DNA of 64,000 nucleotides from contig NW_019091601.1 of NCBI RefSeq assembly GCF_001949145.1, positions 136,808 through 200,807 on the forward strand, in the 5' to 3' direction. Of this stretch, positions 34,549 to 53,269 are shown piece by piece. This DNA comes from Acanthaster planci (taxonomy: Eukaryota > Echinodermata > Asteroidea > Valvatida > Acanthasteridae). Position numbers and translations under genes: made by a program. Each line of letters begins with the position of its first letter. Position 1 is the stretch's first letter. The notes under the pieces were generated by a model. The model saw nothing but the letters and a program-made list of their open reading frames with translations. It did no database searches and was not told the DNA's origin.

Positions 34549-35562
34549 TTATGGTGCCATCTCAAAGTCAATTCTGTTATTACCATGCCTTTTCGAGCAG
34601 GGGCAAAATGCAGCCTTCAGGCCTTGCCTGAATTTCTTGTATTTGAATTCATAGATTACAGGGTTAATGGCGGAGTTTAAATAAAAGGCAAAATCGCTGA
34701 ATCCTCTGACGTACGAGTACTCTATTGAACCACAAAAGGTAAAATAAGACTCCTCTGTTGGATGCAGGCAAATAAGAATGCCTATGTAACTCTGAGCCCA
34801 CAGGATTAAGAGAGCTCCCAAGACTATGATGAGCATGCTTACCAGACGCTGTCTAGCAATCACAAGATCGTAGGCTGCTGCCCTCGCATGCTGCAGGTTG
34901 AGGGCTTTGGCTTGTCTTTTGAGAGTGGCCTGCATCTTATAGTAGGCCAGAGTCATTAGAATTACGGGAAGTAGATAAGCCGTGACGAATGCAACCACAC
35001 TAACAACGGAAGGAAATGCCTGATGGGGATATGTGATTGTTGAGCACGTTTGGTCAGGCTCATCAATGGGCTCAGTTGTGAATAGAAATGGCATTGATAG
35101 TGAAACCGACATTGCCCATGCCAGAGCAATCAGACTTTTCATTCGTACAGTTGTGAGTTTTCTTTCGTACTTCAGCGGATACACTATGGCAACATACCTC
35201 TCTAATGTTACTAGCGATAGGCAGTACGCTGATGCATAGCTGAAAGCCCATGTTAGAAATCGAGATGTCAGGAGTCGACAATAAAGTTCCCTCCCACCAA
35301 AGCTTGAAGGAATATAATGAAGCAATGCACAGCTTTCATGTGCAACCAAGTGATAGAAAAAAGCTTGAAGACACACCAGCATGTCTGCCACTGCCAAATT
35401 TACAAGCAGATAGTTCGTCATGTTGTGTAGGAATTTAACGCGCAGAATGACGAAGCACACCAAGAGGTTTCCTAAGACACCAACGACACTTTCCGCTGCC
35501 AGAGTTTGACACATCCACTTGGAATTTCCACCACTTTCATTCTGTCCGTGAGATGCATTCAT
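34549..35562 (-). CDS. Class A (rhodopsin-like) orphan GPCR, copy 4
   Basis: Intronless 337-residue receptor of the same family, more diverged (roughly two thirds identical to copies 1 and 2 by eye). Seen: MNASHGQN start with glycosylation sites, GNLLVCFVILRVKFLHN in TM1 and loop 1, NLAVAD in TM2, ELYCR before TM3, LERYVAIVYPL, no CWxP in TM6 (LLILWAQSY), NPVIYEFKYKKFR in TM7, and a Cys-Pro-Cys tail. The start is the ATG at 35562; the frame is also open two codons upstream, beginning with GTG. The third intracellular loop, YYKMQATLKRQAKAL through VIARQRL, is almost unchanged from copies 1 and 2 even in its DNA. No duplicated flank comparable to copies 1-3 is visible. Ligand unknown. Confidence 0.92.
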   Translation of the reverse strand: MNASHGQNESGGNSKWMCQTLAAESVVGVLGNLLVCFVILRVKFLHNMTNYLLVNLAVADMLVCLQAFFYHLVAHESCALLHYIPSSFGGRELYCRLLTSRFLTWAFSYASAYCLSLVTLERYVAIVYPLKYERKLTTVRMKSLIALAWAMSVSLSMPFLFTTEPIDEPDQTCSTITYPHQAFPSVVSVVAFVTAYLLPVILMTLAYYKMQATLKRQAKALNLQHARAAAYDLVIARQRLVSMLIIVLGALLILWAQSYIGILICLHPTEESYFTFCGSIEYSYVRGFSDFAFYLNSAINPVIYEFKYKKFRQGLKAAFCPCSKRHGNNRIDFEMAP

Positions 35563-37689
35563 GACCACGTTGTTGTTGGCACCTTTCCTAAAACAACATT
35601 CTTTCCACTGCTTTTAGGCGGCGACATTTGCTAAAACCTTCTCTAGTCAAGTGTGTGGTGTCCAATCAAGGCATCAGAGGAGGCAGTCTGGGATAAGTGG
35701 TTCTTTCTAAATAACTGTCGAAGCCGCTGAAAAAAAGAATAAAGAATTACACTGCAGAGTACCATCAATAAATTTTTGAAAGTACTCTTAACTCATTAGT
35801 CAAACGTTCCAGAACTCTTCAAAATATAAACACGAAGCAATAACCGACCTAAATGTTGTTTGATGGTGCTAACCTTGGCTGCATTGTCTCTTAGAAGCTG
35901 GTCGAGGAAAGTTCACGGTTACAAGTTATTGAGCTTGTCGGAGAGTGATACAGATTGGTATCGTATGGCAATGCCGCCTTGTCGCACCATTTTTCCTGTA
36001 ATGTCAACCACGCTTTCTTTCACCAGAAGTAGGTACAGCTAGTGTGTCCTCACTTTAAAGTGGAAGCCTCGATCAAAGCCCGATCCGATCACTGCTGTAG
36101 TGACGTCAGGTGTTCCGTCCCGTTCAGTGCAGCCACAAATCTGTGTAGACAGTGAGTTGGACTGAGCACTCCCACGCTTTGAAAGAACTTGTGAGATGTC
36201 ATTTAGAATCAGGGGTAGGCAATTATTTTCTCATCTTGATCCAACATCAAGTGTGGAAGAAGGAACAGAAGGAAATGTGAGTCGCACTTTTTAGTTTCAG
36301 AAAGTTTCTCAAGTTGTACTTCATAATGCTTAGCTTTAAGCCTATATAGGCCTAGTAAGAAATTTATGACAGTCTGTCTAGCCTATCAGGCTTTGTTGGC
36401 CTATATGAAACTTCACTATCTTGAAGTTGGGACCGTCTGAAATGTTACTTTTTGGCAAAAGTGGTTTGGAAACTGAATGACTAATTTGTCCTTTATTTTC
36501 CGCAGATTTCACAGAAAAAATCTCCAAGACAGCCATGATTTGTGTTTGTTGGATCTAAAAACGCACTGAACCCAAATCGTGTGACAGACGATGTCATATG
36601 AGTGACAGAATTCTTCTTCGGGGCAGAGATGAAGCCAAACTGAGAAGCAGAGTGCTGACGTTTCTGTTGAATGAAGTTACAAGCAAGGGAATTCAAAGCC
36701 TTCAACGCATGAAAGAAAGTTTGTCTACAGAACAAAATTATTCATTCTCTGTTACAACTGACTTTTTTATGCCGGAAAGTAGTTGTTCAATGTAAATCTT
36801 TAAGTCAGGCTATGAACTCAACTTTTTAAGCTGATTTATAAGTGTCTGCTTAAAAACGGCAGTAAGTTAGTTTGGTCGCTCATTTAAAGCTGCGCTCACT
36901 TTGTGCTCACAGAAAAGATTCTCACACTTCTGTATGCCGCATGTCGGCTTTCAATAAAATGTACCCAATATGTGAATGAATTTTATTTAGTACCCTTTTC
37001 CCGAGAGTGTGTAAAATTAAAATCATTTTATTGACGATTTTCTTCAGTGCTGGCTCATCGAAACCAGACGGAAAAACACATGGACAGTTTGGACATCCTA
37101 TTTACTGACAAAACCTTCTGCATCTCCTGGTAGAATTTTCTCAGTTTTACACACTGAGTAAATCAGGATTGAACTGACCCAAAGTGAAAATATTGCTAAA
37201 GCGAGACCGTAGACAATAGGTGTAAAAGAAATCAATAAAAAGCAAACACACACAAAAACCCGTTAATTAACATTACCGCTTTCGAATGGGTTAGTTGATA
37301 AGAAAATAATCAGTTATTTCTGAAATGATATTCTTGCATTTTCTGCTTATTTTTGGTTTGTTTTCGGGAGGGAGGCCAAGGGCTTAACTATCGTCCCTTT
37401 AGAGAAAAAGCTATGTTGACCAGAAATGCCCAGCACACAGCATCACATTACCCTCCTGTTGTGCACAATGTGCGATGTCCTATCCACTCTATAACGGAGA
37501 TCAATGGTGCAAACGCAGCGAGTATGAACCAGCCCTAAATTGTCAGCGTCGACAGACCAAGCGGAAGCTAGTGGGCAACGTTACAAAACCGACGTATATA
37601 GAATGCTCCATGTATCACTGAAGGAGGCAAGGTTTATACTACGTCACAACATAAAGCAAGAGTTGTTGTCCAATTGCAAATCTACCTTT
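35563..37689. other. Upstream region of receptor 4, no other gene seen
   Basis: A perfect cAMP-response-type word TGACGTCA lies at 36101-36108, about 540 bases before the receptor start. Overlapping open frames at 36493-36795 on both strands show no known domain. The rest is featureless by eye. Confidence 0.5.
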
Positions 37690-38270
37690 GTCCACACGTT
37701 ACTGGGTCTCTTCCCGAGAATTGATGGGTCCTGTATTCGAACATAAAAAGTCTGAAAAATTTCAAAAACTGGAGATCGCGTTTGCATCTGAATGGGCAAA
37801 TGTTTTCTATCCGGTGATGCAAGTTTCATATCTACATTTGCTAAGGGAGATATTGACGAAAAAATTGTTGTCAATTGCTTCGTGTTTTTGTCCTAATCTG
37901 CCTGAGTGTACACGTTATTAGATCTTTTTTTCCGCGAAAAGATAGTTCCCTATATTCGAGCATAAAAATTTCTGAAAATTGTCCATATCTAGAAATTGTG
38001 TTGTCATCTGAAAGGGCACATGTTCTTCTACCCTCTGATGTAAGTTTCATTTACATATTTGTTGTATAGTTAGGGAATTATCGGCGAAAGAAGGCACGAG
38101 TTGCCCTACTGCTTCGTGCTTTTGTGCAATTCTTCTTTTGTGAACTCATTTACTTGGCCTCTTTCCAAGTACCAATGGGTCCCTATATTCGAGCATAAAA
38201 AGTATGAAAATCTCCAAATTTCGGAACTGTGGTGTCATTCCTTTCTCCATCAATGCAAATGTACGTCCAT
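37690..38270. repeat. Diverged tandem array, unit about 220-230 bp
   Basis: Three successive units share TATTCGA(A/G)CATAAAAA (near 37735, 37953 and 38186), CTTC(C/T)...GGGTCC, and CATCTGAA(T/A)GGGC followed by TGTT or similar. Spacings are about 218 and 233 bases. No unit codes for a recognisable protein. It is an old tandem duplication or satellite remnant. Confidence 0.75.
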
Positions 38271-40061
38271 ATTTCTTGTAAAAACATTTAATATACGAGT
38301 AAGACGGTAAGGTGTGGTTTCGCTCTACTTCGTTCTAGCGTGACCTTCCCTATACATTCTGGCAGAAAGTGAAAAAGTGAGTAAGAACCTTTATAGCAGG
38401 CCCCTGCCACACGAATTTCCCCGTTCGCAAAGTGCATGGCGGGAGCCTGTTTATCTGGTTTGACGACTCTATCTCAATATCCCCATAAAGAAACGCACGC
38501 AGAGGGCGCAATGTGTTTATCCAGTCAGTGGGGTCCCAGATCAGTGGGACGAGGCAGATGAAGAACTGGTGTTGTTTTCTGAGCTTCTTCGCACGTAAAA
38601 GTGATGTTTTATGAATACCACATCCTACTGCCTCTAGCACCAGCTTTAATTAAGTTACATTCTACATATTTTTCCAACTTTTTTTTACTCTGCTAAGTAT
38701 ATACATGTTATAAAGACGCTGATAACGAAATAACTGTAAGAAATTGTTTAAAATGTGCAGGCATAACGGTCCGTCTAGGCAATCGTTGGAAAAAAGACTA
38801 CAATATTTTTTCTCCAAAATGAGAAAAAACATTTGGAAGATTGTCTGACACTTATTTGCTTACTTTGTTGTTGCTTACTTTTTAGTGAACATGAAGACAA
38901 TTTGAAAGTCTTGTTTCTGAGATTTGGCATGCTTTGCTATTATTTTCTCAATGACTCATCTTTTACATCTTTGTCAAATTGCATAATGGGTGAATTTTCT
39001 TGATATCTTGTTATTTCTGTCCGCTGGTCGTTTTTGTTTTCCTCTTAATAATTTGTGACAAAAAGTTCAAATCATTTGACCTGCGCCTCTCGTATACTCT
39101 TGTAGTTCATGGCCTGCTTTTTCTATTCATACTCGCACTACACTAAGTATTTGTATTCCTTTGTGCAGTCTAAATTATTCTAATTTTTCTCAAACTGTAC
39201 AGATACATGTATCATGTAAAATTTTATATTTCTGTTTAATCAGAGTGTTTTAAATAATACTGAAAGCTTATCTAGAAACCACGGAGAACAAATCAAACTT
39301 TAGCCACTCATTTGAGATATGACATCACAGTAGTTCTTGCAAGTTATTGCATTCAGCACGAACGCTGCCTCGTAGAGAATGTATAACAACATTTCTGTTC
39401 AAATCCCTTCCTCATTTCCTGACATTTTGACTCATCATTCGTTTGACTGATCTACATTTTTGACGTGATTCCCAAATGAGATCAGCCACTCATATATATC
39501 TTTAGATTCACTCTCCTCTAGTTTCCTTAAATTCACACTCGTATGCTTCATTTCCAGCATTGTAAGTACATGTAGTGTTTACTTCACAAACCGCACAATA
39601 GAACGTTGCTTTGGAACTGTGCCGTTTTTCTTCTTGTATGCCGACACTCTTTTTTTTTCTTTGGCAAGATGTGTTCACATTTCACACGTACTCTTCCCTC
39701 TTATTGTAATAGGGAATTGCACTTAAAAAGAAAATTAAATCGATGGGGTATAATACAGCGGAAATCTAAATATTTTGATTGAATAATCATGTATAATGTC
39801 AGTATTTTTTTTTGAAATAAGATCTGAATGTCGAGAAAGTGGACACAAAACTTTCCAGCGAAAAAAAACCGGAGGCAAACCTCTTCCCAAGAGTCACCAG
39901 GCGGCGCTGTTTCAGTCTGATTTTGCACTGTTTTCTACGGGTACGTATTTGGTGCAGTACAACCGTAGGCCGCAACACGGCATTGTCACGTTGTCAGCAG
40001 GGAACCCGCGAGAGAATCTATTGTGAAGTTGCGTAACTGCACGCGCGCTCGGAGCGTCCCC
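38271..40061. other. Intergenic, no gene seen
   Basis: AT-rich and without a recognisable coding exon. The last 150 bases before 40062 become GC-richer, as expected for a promoter of the following gene. Confidence 0.5.
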
Positions 40062-40075
40062 GTTGCCCGGCCAAC
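40062..40075 (+). promoter_or_regulatory. RFX X-box-like site upstream of TEPP
   Basis: GTTGCC-CG-GCCAAC matches the RFX consensus GTNRCC(N)RGYAAC with one mismatch in the second half, 177 bases before the start codon. RFX factors control ciliary and flagellar genes, which fits the product. It sits in a GC-rich stretch without an obvious TATA box. Confidence 0.5.
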
Positions 40076-40230
40076 ACTCAATGGGATGGGTACTCTGCTT
40101 ATCTGGTTAATGCACATTATTGTGCCTTAAATATGCTCACCAACAAAACAGTTGAAACACAGCACGGCCAGTACACCAACGCGATTTGTGTGTGTACATC
40201 GAAATCCGACAACCGATCAGCCTTAACTGA

Positions 40231-47181
<6,951 letters not shown>

Positions 47182-50179
47182 TCACCGTCTGCAAGGGAGA
47201 GGCGATGTAGTGCCTGGCATTACCACCTGTGTATTTCACGCCTTTTATCTGCAGATGATTTTGGTCGAGAGAACGAATTATTGAAAATATTGAAATCTAT
47301 GTTTTTTCATCCACTGCACTGGCTTAAGTTGCGATTTTGCCAAGGATTTTTTAATTTCTGGAAATTTGTTGGAAAAGTGCCAGTCAATCGCGTTTTTGTT
47401 GGTATAGCATATGTGTATAAAGTGTATGATATTTTGGTGGCAAAATGCCGTGAATGCAGTGTCCGGTAAGTTTTGAAATAAGTGACTATATTGAAAATGA
47501 GGTTGTAAAAGTCAATTCAATTCACCACAGGCAATACAATGGAATGGACACCGAAATGAGTGTCTCTTGAAGTCGTGGCGTTGTGCTTGTGTTTTGTGTG
47601 GTTTTTGTGTATTGAAAGAATGTTCTTTAGGTTACGTTCCAAGAATGAAATCATGAGCCTTTCCGTATGCCGCATTCTAGTCCAGGACTGTTGTAATGAA
47701 TACTGTCTGCTACTTCTGCATACGGACCAGAGGCGCACTTAAAACGCCAATAGGCCTACATTTACATGTTTAAACAGCCTCCTTTTGCGCCTTTTTCCAA
47801 CCAATTGATAAGACCTGTTTTTTTTTTCTTCTTTTGGAGGGTCTTTTGCTTACATATGCTGTTTTATACATGCAGTACAAAACACGGTTTGGGTGGGATG
47901 CGTTAAAAGTGCTGACGAGAGTCCAATGATAATCAGGGTTCAGAAGAGGACGCTATTTCCCAGAAATGTTGAAACAAGGAAAACGGTGGCACTACATTAT
48001 ATTTGATAACATTTTCAGAATAATCTTGTTGAGCATTTTTGTAACTGTAAGTTAGATTATTCAATGCATATATTTTAATTCTCGGACCAGTAGAGTGACT
48101 GAACCGTTGTGCGTCGTCTGCAGCTACTGGGGAACGATAGTATTATCGGTCGATCCACTGCGTGAGCCATAGAAGTACAAAAGGCCCTTTTCACGGGAAT
48201 TTACACTTCTCCATTTTATAGGAGAGCATCGAGTGAGGGTAATGATATAGGCCCATAGTAAATAACTTGACCCAATACTGACTCCACTGAACAAATAAGC
48301 TTTTCATATGTTGACTCAACGCGTTGATAACCCAGATGGTAAGTGTGAGCTGCAGCCAGGTTGTGCACTATTCACTTACTCAAGTCAACCGTTTACATTT
48401 TGAGCGAATTCACTTACTCAAGCCAACCGTTTACATTTTGAGCGAATTGTTTTGTTGTTAAACCTCAAGGTTTTGCGCTCATAAAATAGATTTCTGATCG
48501 AGAGCTGTCATCATTAAATGGAAGGCCTATTAAAGGAATTCATATAAATTGGAAATTTGTAACGATTGGCTCACACAGAATAGCTCTCTTTATTTCAAAC
48601 GCCTTGGCCCAACTGTTCAAGAAGGCTTTTAAAAGACTGTTTGTCTTTATTTTGCGCTCAGCGTACAATCATAATTCTATACGAATGCAAAATAAGTGTA
48701 GGGGCGCCTATTTAGTGAGCGTCCAATCAAAGTTTATTCCAGTTCCATGCATAATATACAACTACACCACAACATATCAGCCGGGCTGACCAAGATTTAC
48801 CATGGAGGAAGCTTCATGGTCTGACCTTCGTCCTTCGGTCGTCGTATGAAAAACTCTCTTTAAAATTGACTTCTACGGCGGTAAATAAATTAGCCGGTAA
48901 ATAATTGCTGGAAGATCTTTTCCCGAACAACAGAAAGGCAGTCACAAAAAATTGAAGCGTATGCGTCATGTTAACGACTTTTTCATGCGAGTTGGACCTA
49001 AAGTTTACCCATCTTGATTACCATAACTCTAACCATAACTGTAACTATAACTGTAACCATAACTGCAAGCAAGAACTCAAAGCCAAGCAGCCAATTTGAG
49101 CCAAGAGGAATAGGCCCACAGCTAGTTTTAGATATCGCCAAGCCTCAATATTGGCAGGAGTATACATGTATTATTAACAGTTAAATCACTGCATTCCAAC
49201 GCAAAGTGGTCCCACGCACTTGAGTAAACATGTCATTGCCATGGTAATGTAGGATGCACGAGGCAGTTAACCTGTCGACTTATGAAAAAACGTAAGCTGA
49301 GGTTATAGACTTTTCACCAATAAATTCATAATTATGCACGCTAATATAAGCGGGACTTTTAGTGCTCTGTAAAAAGATTTTACGTGATTTCTCCTGTGTG
49401 GACGAAATTGCCGTATCTAAGTCAGTCTCCTTTCGTGCTGTTTTATAGCAAAAACGAGCACCGCCCCAAACCTTTCTGGGAAAGGTTAAACCAAGGATTT
49501 AGTGTGAGTTGGGTCAGCTGATATCTGCTTAATGTCACTGTTCGCTGTTCAATCTTAATTTTCCTCTGCACACGTCCGTATACAACTGATTGCCGTGGAT
49601 AGCTGGCTTGTGCTGCGCAGCTGACGACGAACGAATTACGCCTCGACCAAGGCTGTAGGTGGAGTTACGCACGCCAGGCTGAAGGACTGACAAGTGTGTG
49701 AATATGTAAATAAAATTATAATTTCCGGAAGATCAGAATCACTTACATAAATACAGACGAGCTGACTGTGGGAGGTTGGTACGGGATAACGAAGCTTGAG
49801 CCTCACGTTCAGACTTTTGTCTGTCGGGACCCCTAATGCGACTCGTCTGCAGAGTGACTGGACGAAGTTTGTTGTGACCAAGGAAGTGCTTATGAGCTGA
49901 ATCTAATTCCTGGAGACACACTTTGTGAACTGAGTTCAGGTTTCTTATTCCCTATATTTTCGCGATGGCATTACCTTGCGTCCCTCGCTGTTTTATCTAA
50001 TCATTGGAAATTTGCACTGTTGAAAAAGAAGTCTCCCTTCGTTGTAAAGCCTGCCAAAGTTCTCTCCTGTAAAATCTCCTTATTTGTATTAAACAAGATC
50101 TTTTCTTTAATATTTACACATAACCTCCATCATCAGAGTGCACTAGCATACGTATTTAATATTCTCATCAAGGATGGTT
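47182..50179. other. Intergenic, small tandem repeats, no gene seen
   Basis: A 39-40 bp sequence ending TTTACATTTTGAGCGAATT is present twice in tandem (about 48370-48447). A degenerate 12-mer array of ACCATAACTGTA type fills about 49008-49070. Open frames are short and unassigned. Confidence 0.55.
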
Positions 50180-50760
50180 TAACAGTAACAGATCCAGGGG
50201 TGGCACGGTCTGGCGTCACGCGCCTCCTTATTTTATTGATGGAGGAACATTTTCACTCGTCATAATTACAAATTTCGTTTGCTTTCAACTGCAGAATCAT
50301 TCAATATTTTCAAAAAGAAATTTTCACAAAAGATGTGTCCCACTTGTTTGTGGGATTAATCTTCTGCGTCACCCCAACTGGCTAGGCAGGGCGGCCCCAA
50401 AAATGCACGTGCAAAAATTATGAAACAAACTCAATTTAACAAACAACCCAACAAAAACAAACAAACAAACAAACACCCCAACACCCCCAACAACTCAACA
50501 AACAAGCAATCTTTAGTTGTTAGAATTTCAACAACAGAAAATGACAACGAGAATCCAATGGATGTCCAATCAGTAAAGCTTTTGGTTTACCCCATTCGCG
50601 CCGCAATAGCAGCTGTATACAACGTCTGTATCACGGCGAATAGTCCATTCAGTCCATCAGTCGTAGTCCATCCTCCCACGGTAACCCACGTTACATTTAG
50701 CTTTGACCTGACTGAAACTTAATGTTGTCATTTTTATACAGTTAATCTGTACCTCAGTGG
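50180..50760 (+). mobile_element. Dispersed repeat family, copy B
   Basis: Related to 19245-19935 (reverse) and 52184-52740 (same direction): TTTAACAGTAACAGATC, AAATTTCGTTTGCTTTCAAC and TTCAACAACAGAAAATGACA recur in the same order. An AAAC microsatellite (about 50440-50480) has expanded inside it. The sequence then ends in GTTACATTTAGCTTTGACCT, the counterpart of the copy C tail. Confidence 0.7.
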
Positions 50761-50999
50761 CCATAAACTTCATAACAGTATTCGAGTTACAAAAATGCCA
50801 CGGGAAAGTTTCTAACAAATCAAATCAAATCCAAGAAATTCCTTAAGATCACCGAACGCTGCAGCTCCACGCCCACCCAAGTAATGGGATCACCTGCATT
50901 CCCACGCCCACAGCCCCTACCCTTAGACATGAGATCCCTTAGGGAAAGGGTGTCGTTATGTAGTACAACAATATGACTGCAAACACCTTGCCCAAAATA

Positions 51000-51173
51000 G
51001 GGCCGTTTCACAATGGTGCGCCACCAAGAGTTTGCAACGCGTTGGCCAATCACAATGTGCGAAATTTGTCGACCCAATATAATGCGCATTTAGAAAGGGT
51101 CGACAAATTTTGTGCGTTTTGATTGGCCAACGGGTTGCAAACTCTTGGTGGCGCACATTTGTTAATCGCCCGT
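51000..51173. mobile_element. Palindromic MITE, copy 2
   Basis: Second copy of the element at 15552-15733, with the same inner GTTTGCAACGCGTTGGCCAA and facing TTGGCCAACGGGTTGCAAAC, outer GGTGCGCCACC/GGTGGCGCAC, and flanking ATAGGGC...GCCCGTAT. It is slightly better preserved at the ends than copy 1. Confidence 0.87.
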
Positions 51174-51749
51174 ATTGAAAGTAATGCACCCATCTGCTCT
51201 TTCATACATAATGAAATGCATGCCAAATCTAGAACTGGGATGAGGGTTAATAAACCCCACCAATACTAATGATAATATAATAGAATTTAGTCAGGAGACC
51301 TACAGTACGGCGACATGTACTGACGTGTGAAATGGTATGGAGGATGACGTAATCATATGATACAGAAATAAAATTTACATATTCACTGACAATCCGTACG
51401 CCATTTTTATCCGAGTTGCATTTTGACAATCTGAATTCACAAGTTTTTATTGAGAGGACATATGCAGCAAGGTATGAGACGGAGAGAACCCCCCCTGCTT
51501 TGTGTTGGTCATTGTCTCGCAGGAATCTGGGGAATTCCAGGGAATTCCGGGGACTTGCCAATGTTGATGTACGTTCATTGCAAATACTAAAGAGAAGCGG
51601 TCAGGGAGAACATTTGGTATTGACGGCCATTGTTTGTTTGAAGGTGTATTTTTGCTACGTGATGCACTGTTGTAGCGTTTTAATCAGTCTTTACACGGCG
51701 ATACTCTGTGAAGTAGGTTTAATTATTAGGAACACCATCAACCAATATA

Positions 51750-51825
51750 TCTGAAATGGCCGAGCGGTTAAGCTCGCGGTTATCGGACCGTCAGACGGTG
51801 GGTTCGAATCCCGGGGGGACTTTTT
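51750..51825 (+). tRNA. tRNA-like relic or SINE head (Ser/Leu type)
   Basis: It has the internal RNA polymerase III promoter of a tRNA: A box TGGCCGAGCGG at 51757-51767, B box GGTTCGAATCC at 51801-51811, and a T-run terminator at 51821. The TGGCCGAG form is typical of Ser and Leu tRNAs. The acceptor arms do not pair, the anticodon loop comes out too short and the T stem has a mismatch, so it is more likely a tRNA pseudogene or the head of a SINE than a working tRNA. The body downstream is partly lost in the gap. Confidence 0.5.
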
Positions 51826-51898
51826 ATTTTCCCAAAGCTTTCTGACAGTCAGTAGCTATAAGAGACGTTAAATTCACCCCGTCGAATACCATCAGTAC

Positions 51899-52183
51899 NN
51901 NNNNNNNNNNNNNNNNNNNNNNNNNNNNNNNNNNNNNNNNNNNNNNNNNNNNNNNNNNNNNNNNNNNNNNNNNNNNNNNNNNNNNNNNNNNNNNNNNNNN
52001 NNNNNNNNNNNNNNNNNNNNNNNNNNNNNNNNNNNNNNNNNNNNNNNNNNNNNNNNNNNNNNNNNNNNNNNNNNNNNNNNNNNNNNNNNNNNNNNNNNNN
52101 NNNNNNNNNNNNNNNNNNNNNNNNNNNNNNNNNNNNNNNNNNNNNNNNNNNNNNNNNNNNNNNNNNNNNNNNNNNNNNNNNNN
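51899..52183. other. Assembly gap
   Basis: 285 undetermined bases. The dispersed repeat copy C starts at its right edge, so a repeat probably caused the gap. Both gaps in the window are preceded by GTAC, probably chance. Confidence 0.99.
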
Positions 52184-52740
52184 GATTTTTCCCTCAACAC
52201 ATTTTTTTTTTCATTTCCCTGGGCTCAGAACCCACAAGGCAATTTTTTTCAGGTATGAATACAGTCAGCAGAAGGATTGATGCTGAATTGTTTTCATTTA
52301 TAATCTTAATTTCCTAAATTTTTTATAGTGAAACCGATCCTGACCATGTTTGGGTCCGTTTCTTCTGTGTGATCTCAGTATGATAGCTGTGAGGTACACA
52401 GTGAATGTTTGTTATTGGTGATCCGACAGTAATCCAGAGGTGGCAGGAAAATGATAAAAATCAACTCAAAAGACACGAACAATCCCTGGCTACTGGAATT
52501 TCAACAACAGAAAATGACATCGAGAATGCAAGGCATGTCAAATCAGTCAAGCTTTCTGTTTTGACCCCCCCTTGCTCAGCGCAAAGAGCGCACAGCCCAT
52601 TCAGCCCCCCCCCCCACGGTAGACCACGTTAGATTTAATTTTGATCTGATTAATGTTGCCATTTTAGTTAATCTGTGCGTCATTGGCCATTAGTTTAATA
52701 TTGGAATTCCAGTTACAAAAATGGCACGGCAAAACTTTAC
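52184..52740 (+). mobile_element. Dispersed repeat family, copy C
   Basis: Same orientation as copy B and opposite to copy A. It keeps the left part (TTTTTCCCTCAACACATTTT, ACCCACAAGGCAATTTTTTT) that matches the right end of copy A, and the right part with TTCAACAACAGAAAATGACA. Part of the middle is missing. Confidence 0.7.
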
Positions 52741-53269
52741 CATTACTCAGTCAAGTATGTCCCCTTTTCGAACTCAGAATACTGCCAATATGTAGGCCTA
52801 CTTGTCATTTCGAAAAAAAAATTCTAAAAACCAAATACAAGTACTGACCATTCCATATTTCCCTTGTTGCCGTGCATGAAAGCGGCATGATGAACACCGT
52901 CTTTGGAGTGGCCGTAAAACTTCGACCAACAAAGGAAAAAAAATAATTTCACTTAAACCCAAGACTAGCGGTTCGGATTTCTACACGTAAGCAGTATATC
53001 GGGGGTCGGTTGTGCACCATCACGAATGAAAGCCCAACAATTGACAGTTATCCATCCGAAGCCATGGGTTAATCTGTAGCTGTGCTTTCAAAATGTAGCT
53101 CTTTACATATAAACTTAAACGTGGTTTTAAATGAGTTGTTTTTCGTCCAGAATAACCTTCAAACATAATAATACCGTAGATACGAGGCGCCCTCGGAGGA
53201 TCGATTTTTCTGAGAAGACGATACGATAGTCGTATGGTTGAGGGGTGCATCCCGGTGGAAAACAGAGGC

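Noticed and set aside
36493-36795. Overlapping open frames on both strands that look protein-like
   Set aside because: No recognisable domain, no clear splice partners, and both strands are open equally.
49008-49070. Interstitial telomere repeat
   Set aside because: The units are ACCATAACTGTA-like, not TTAGGG/CCCTAA.
51757-51825. A functional nuclear tRNA gene
   Set aside because: Acceptor arms do not pair, and the anticodon loop and T stem are irregular despite good A and B boxes.
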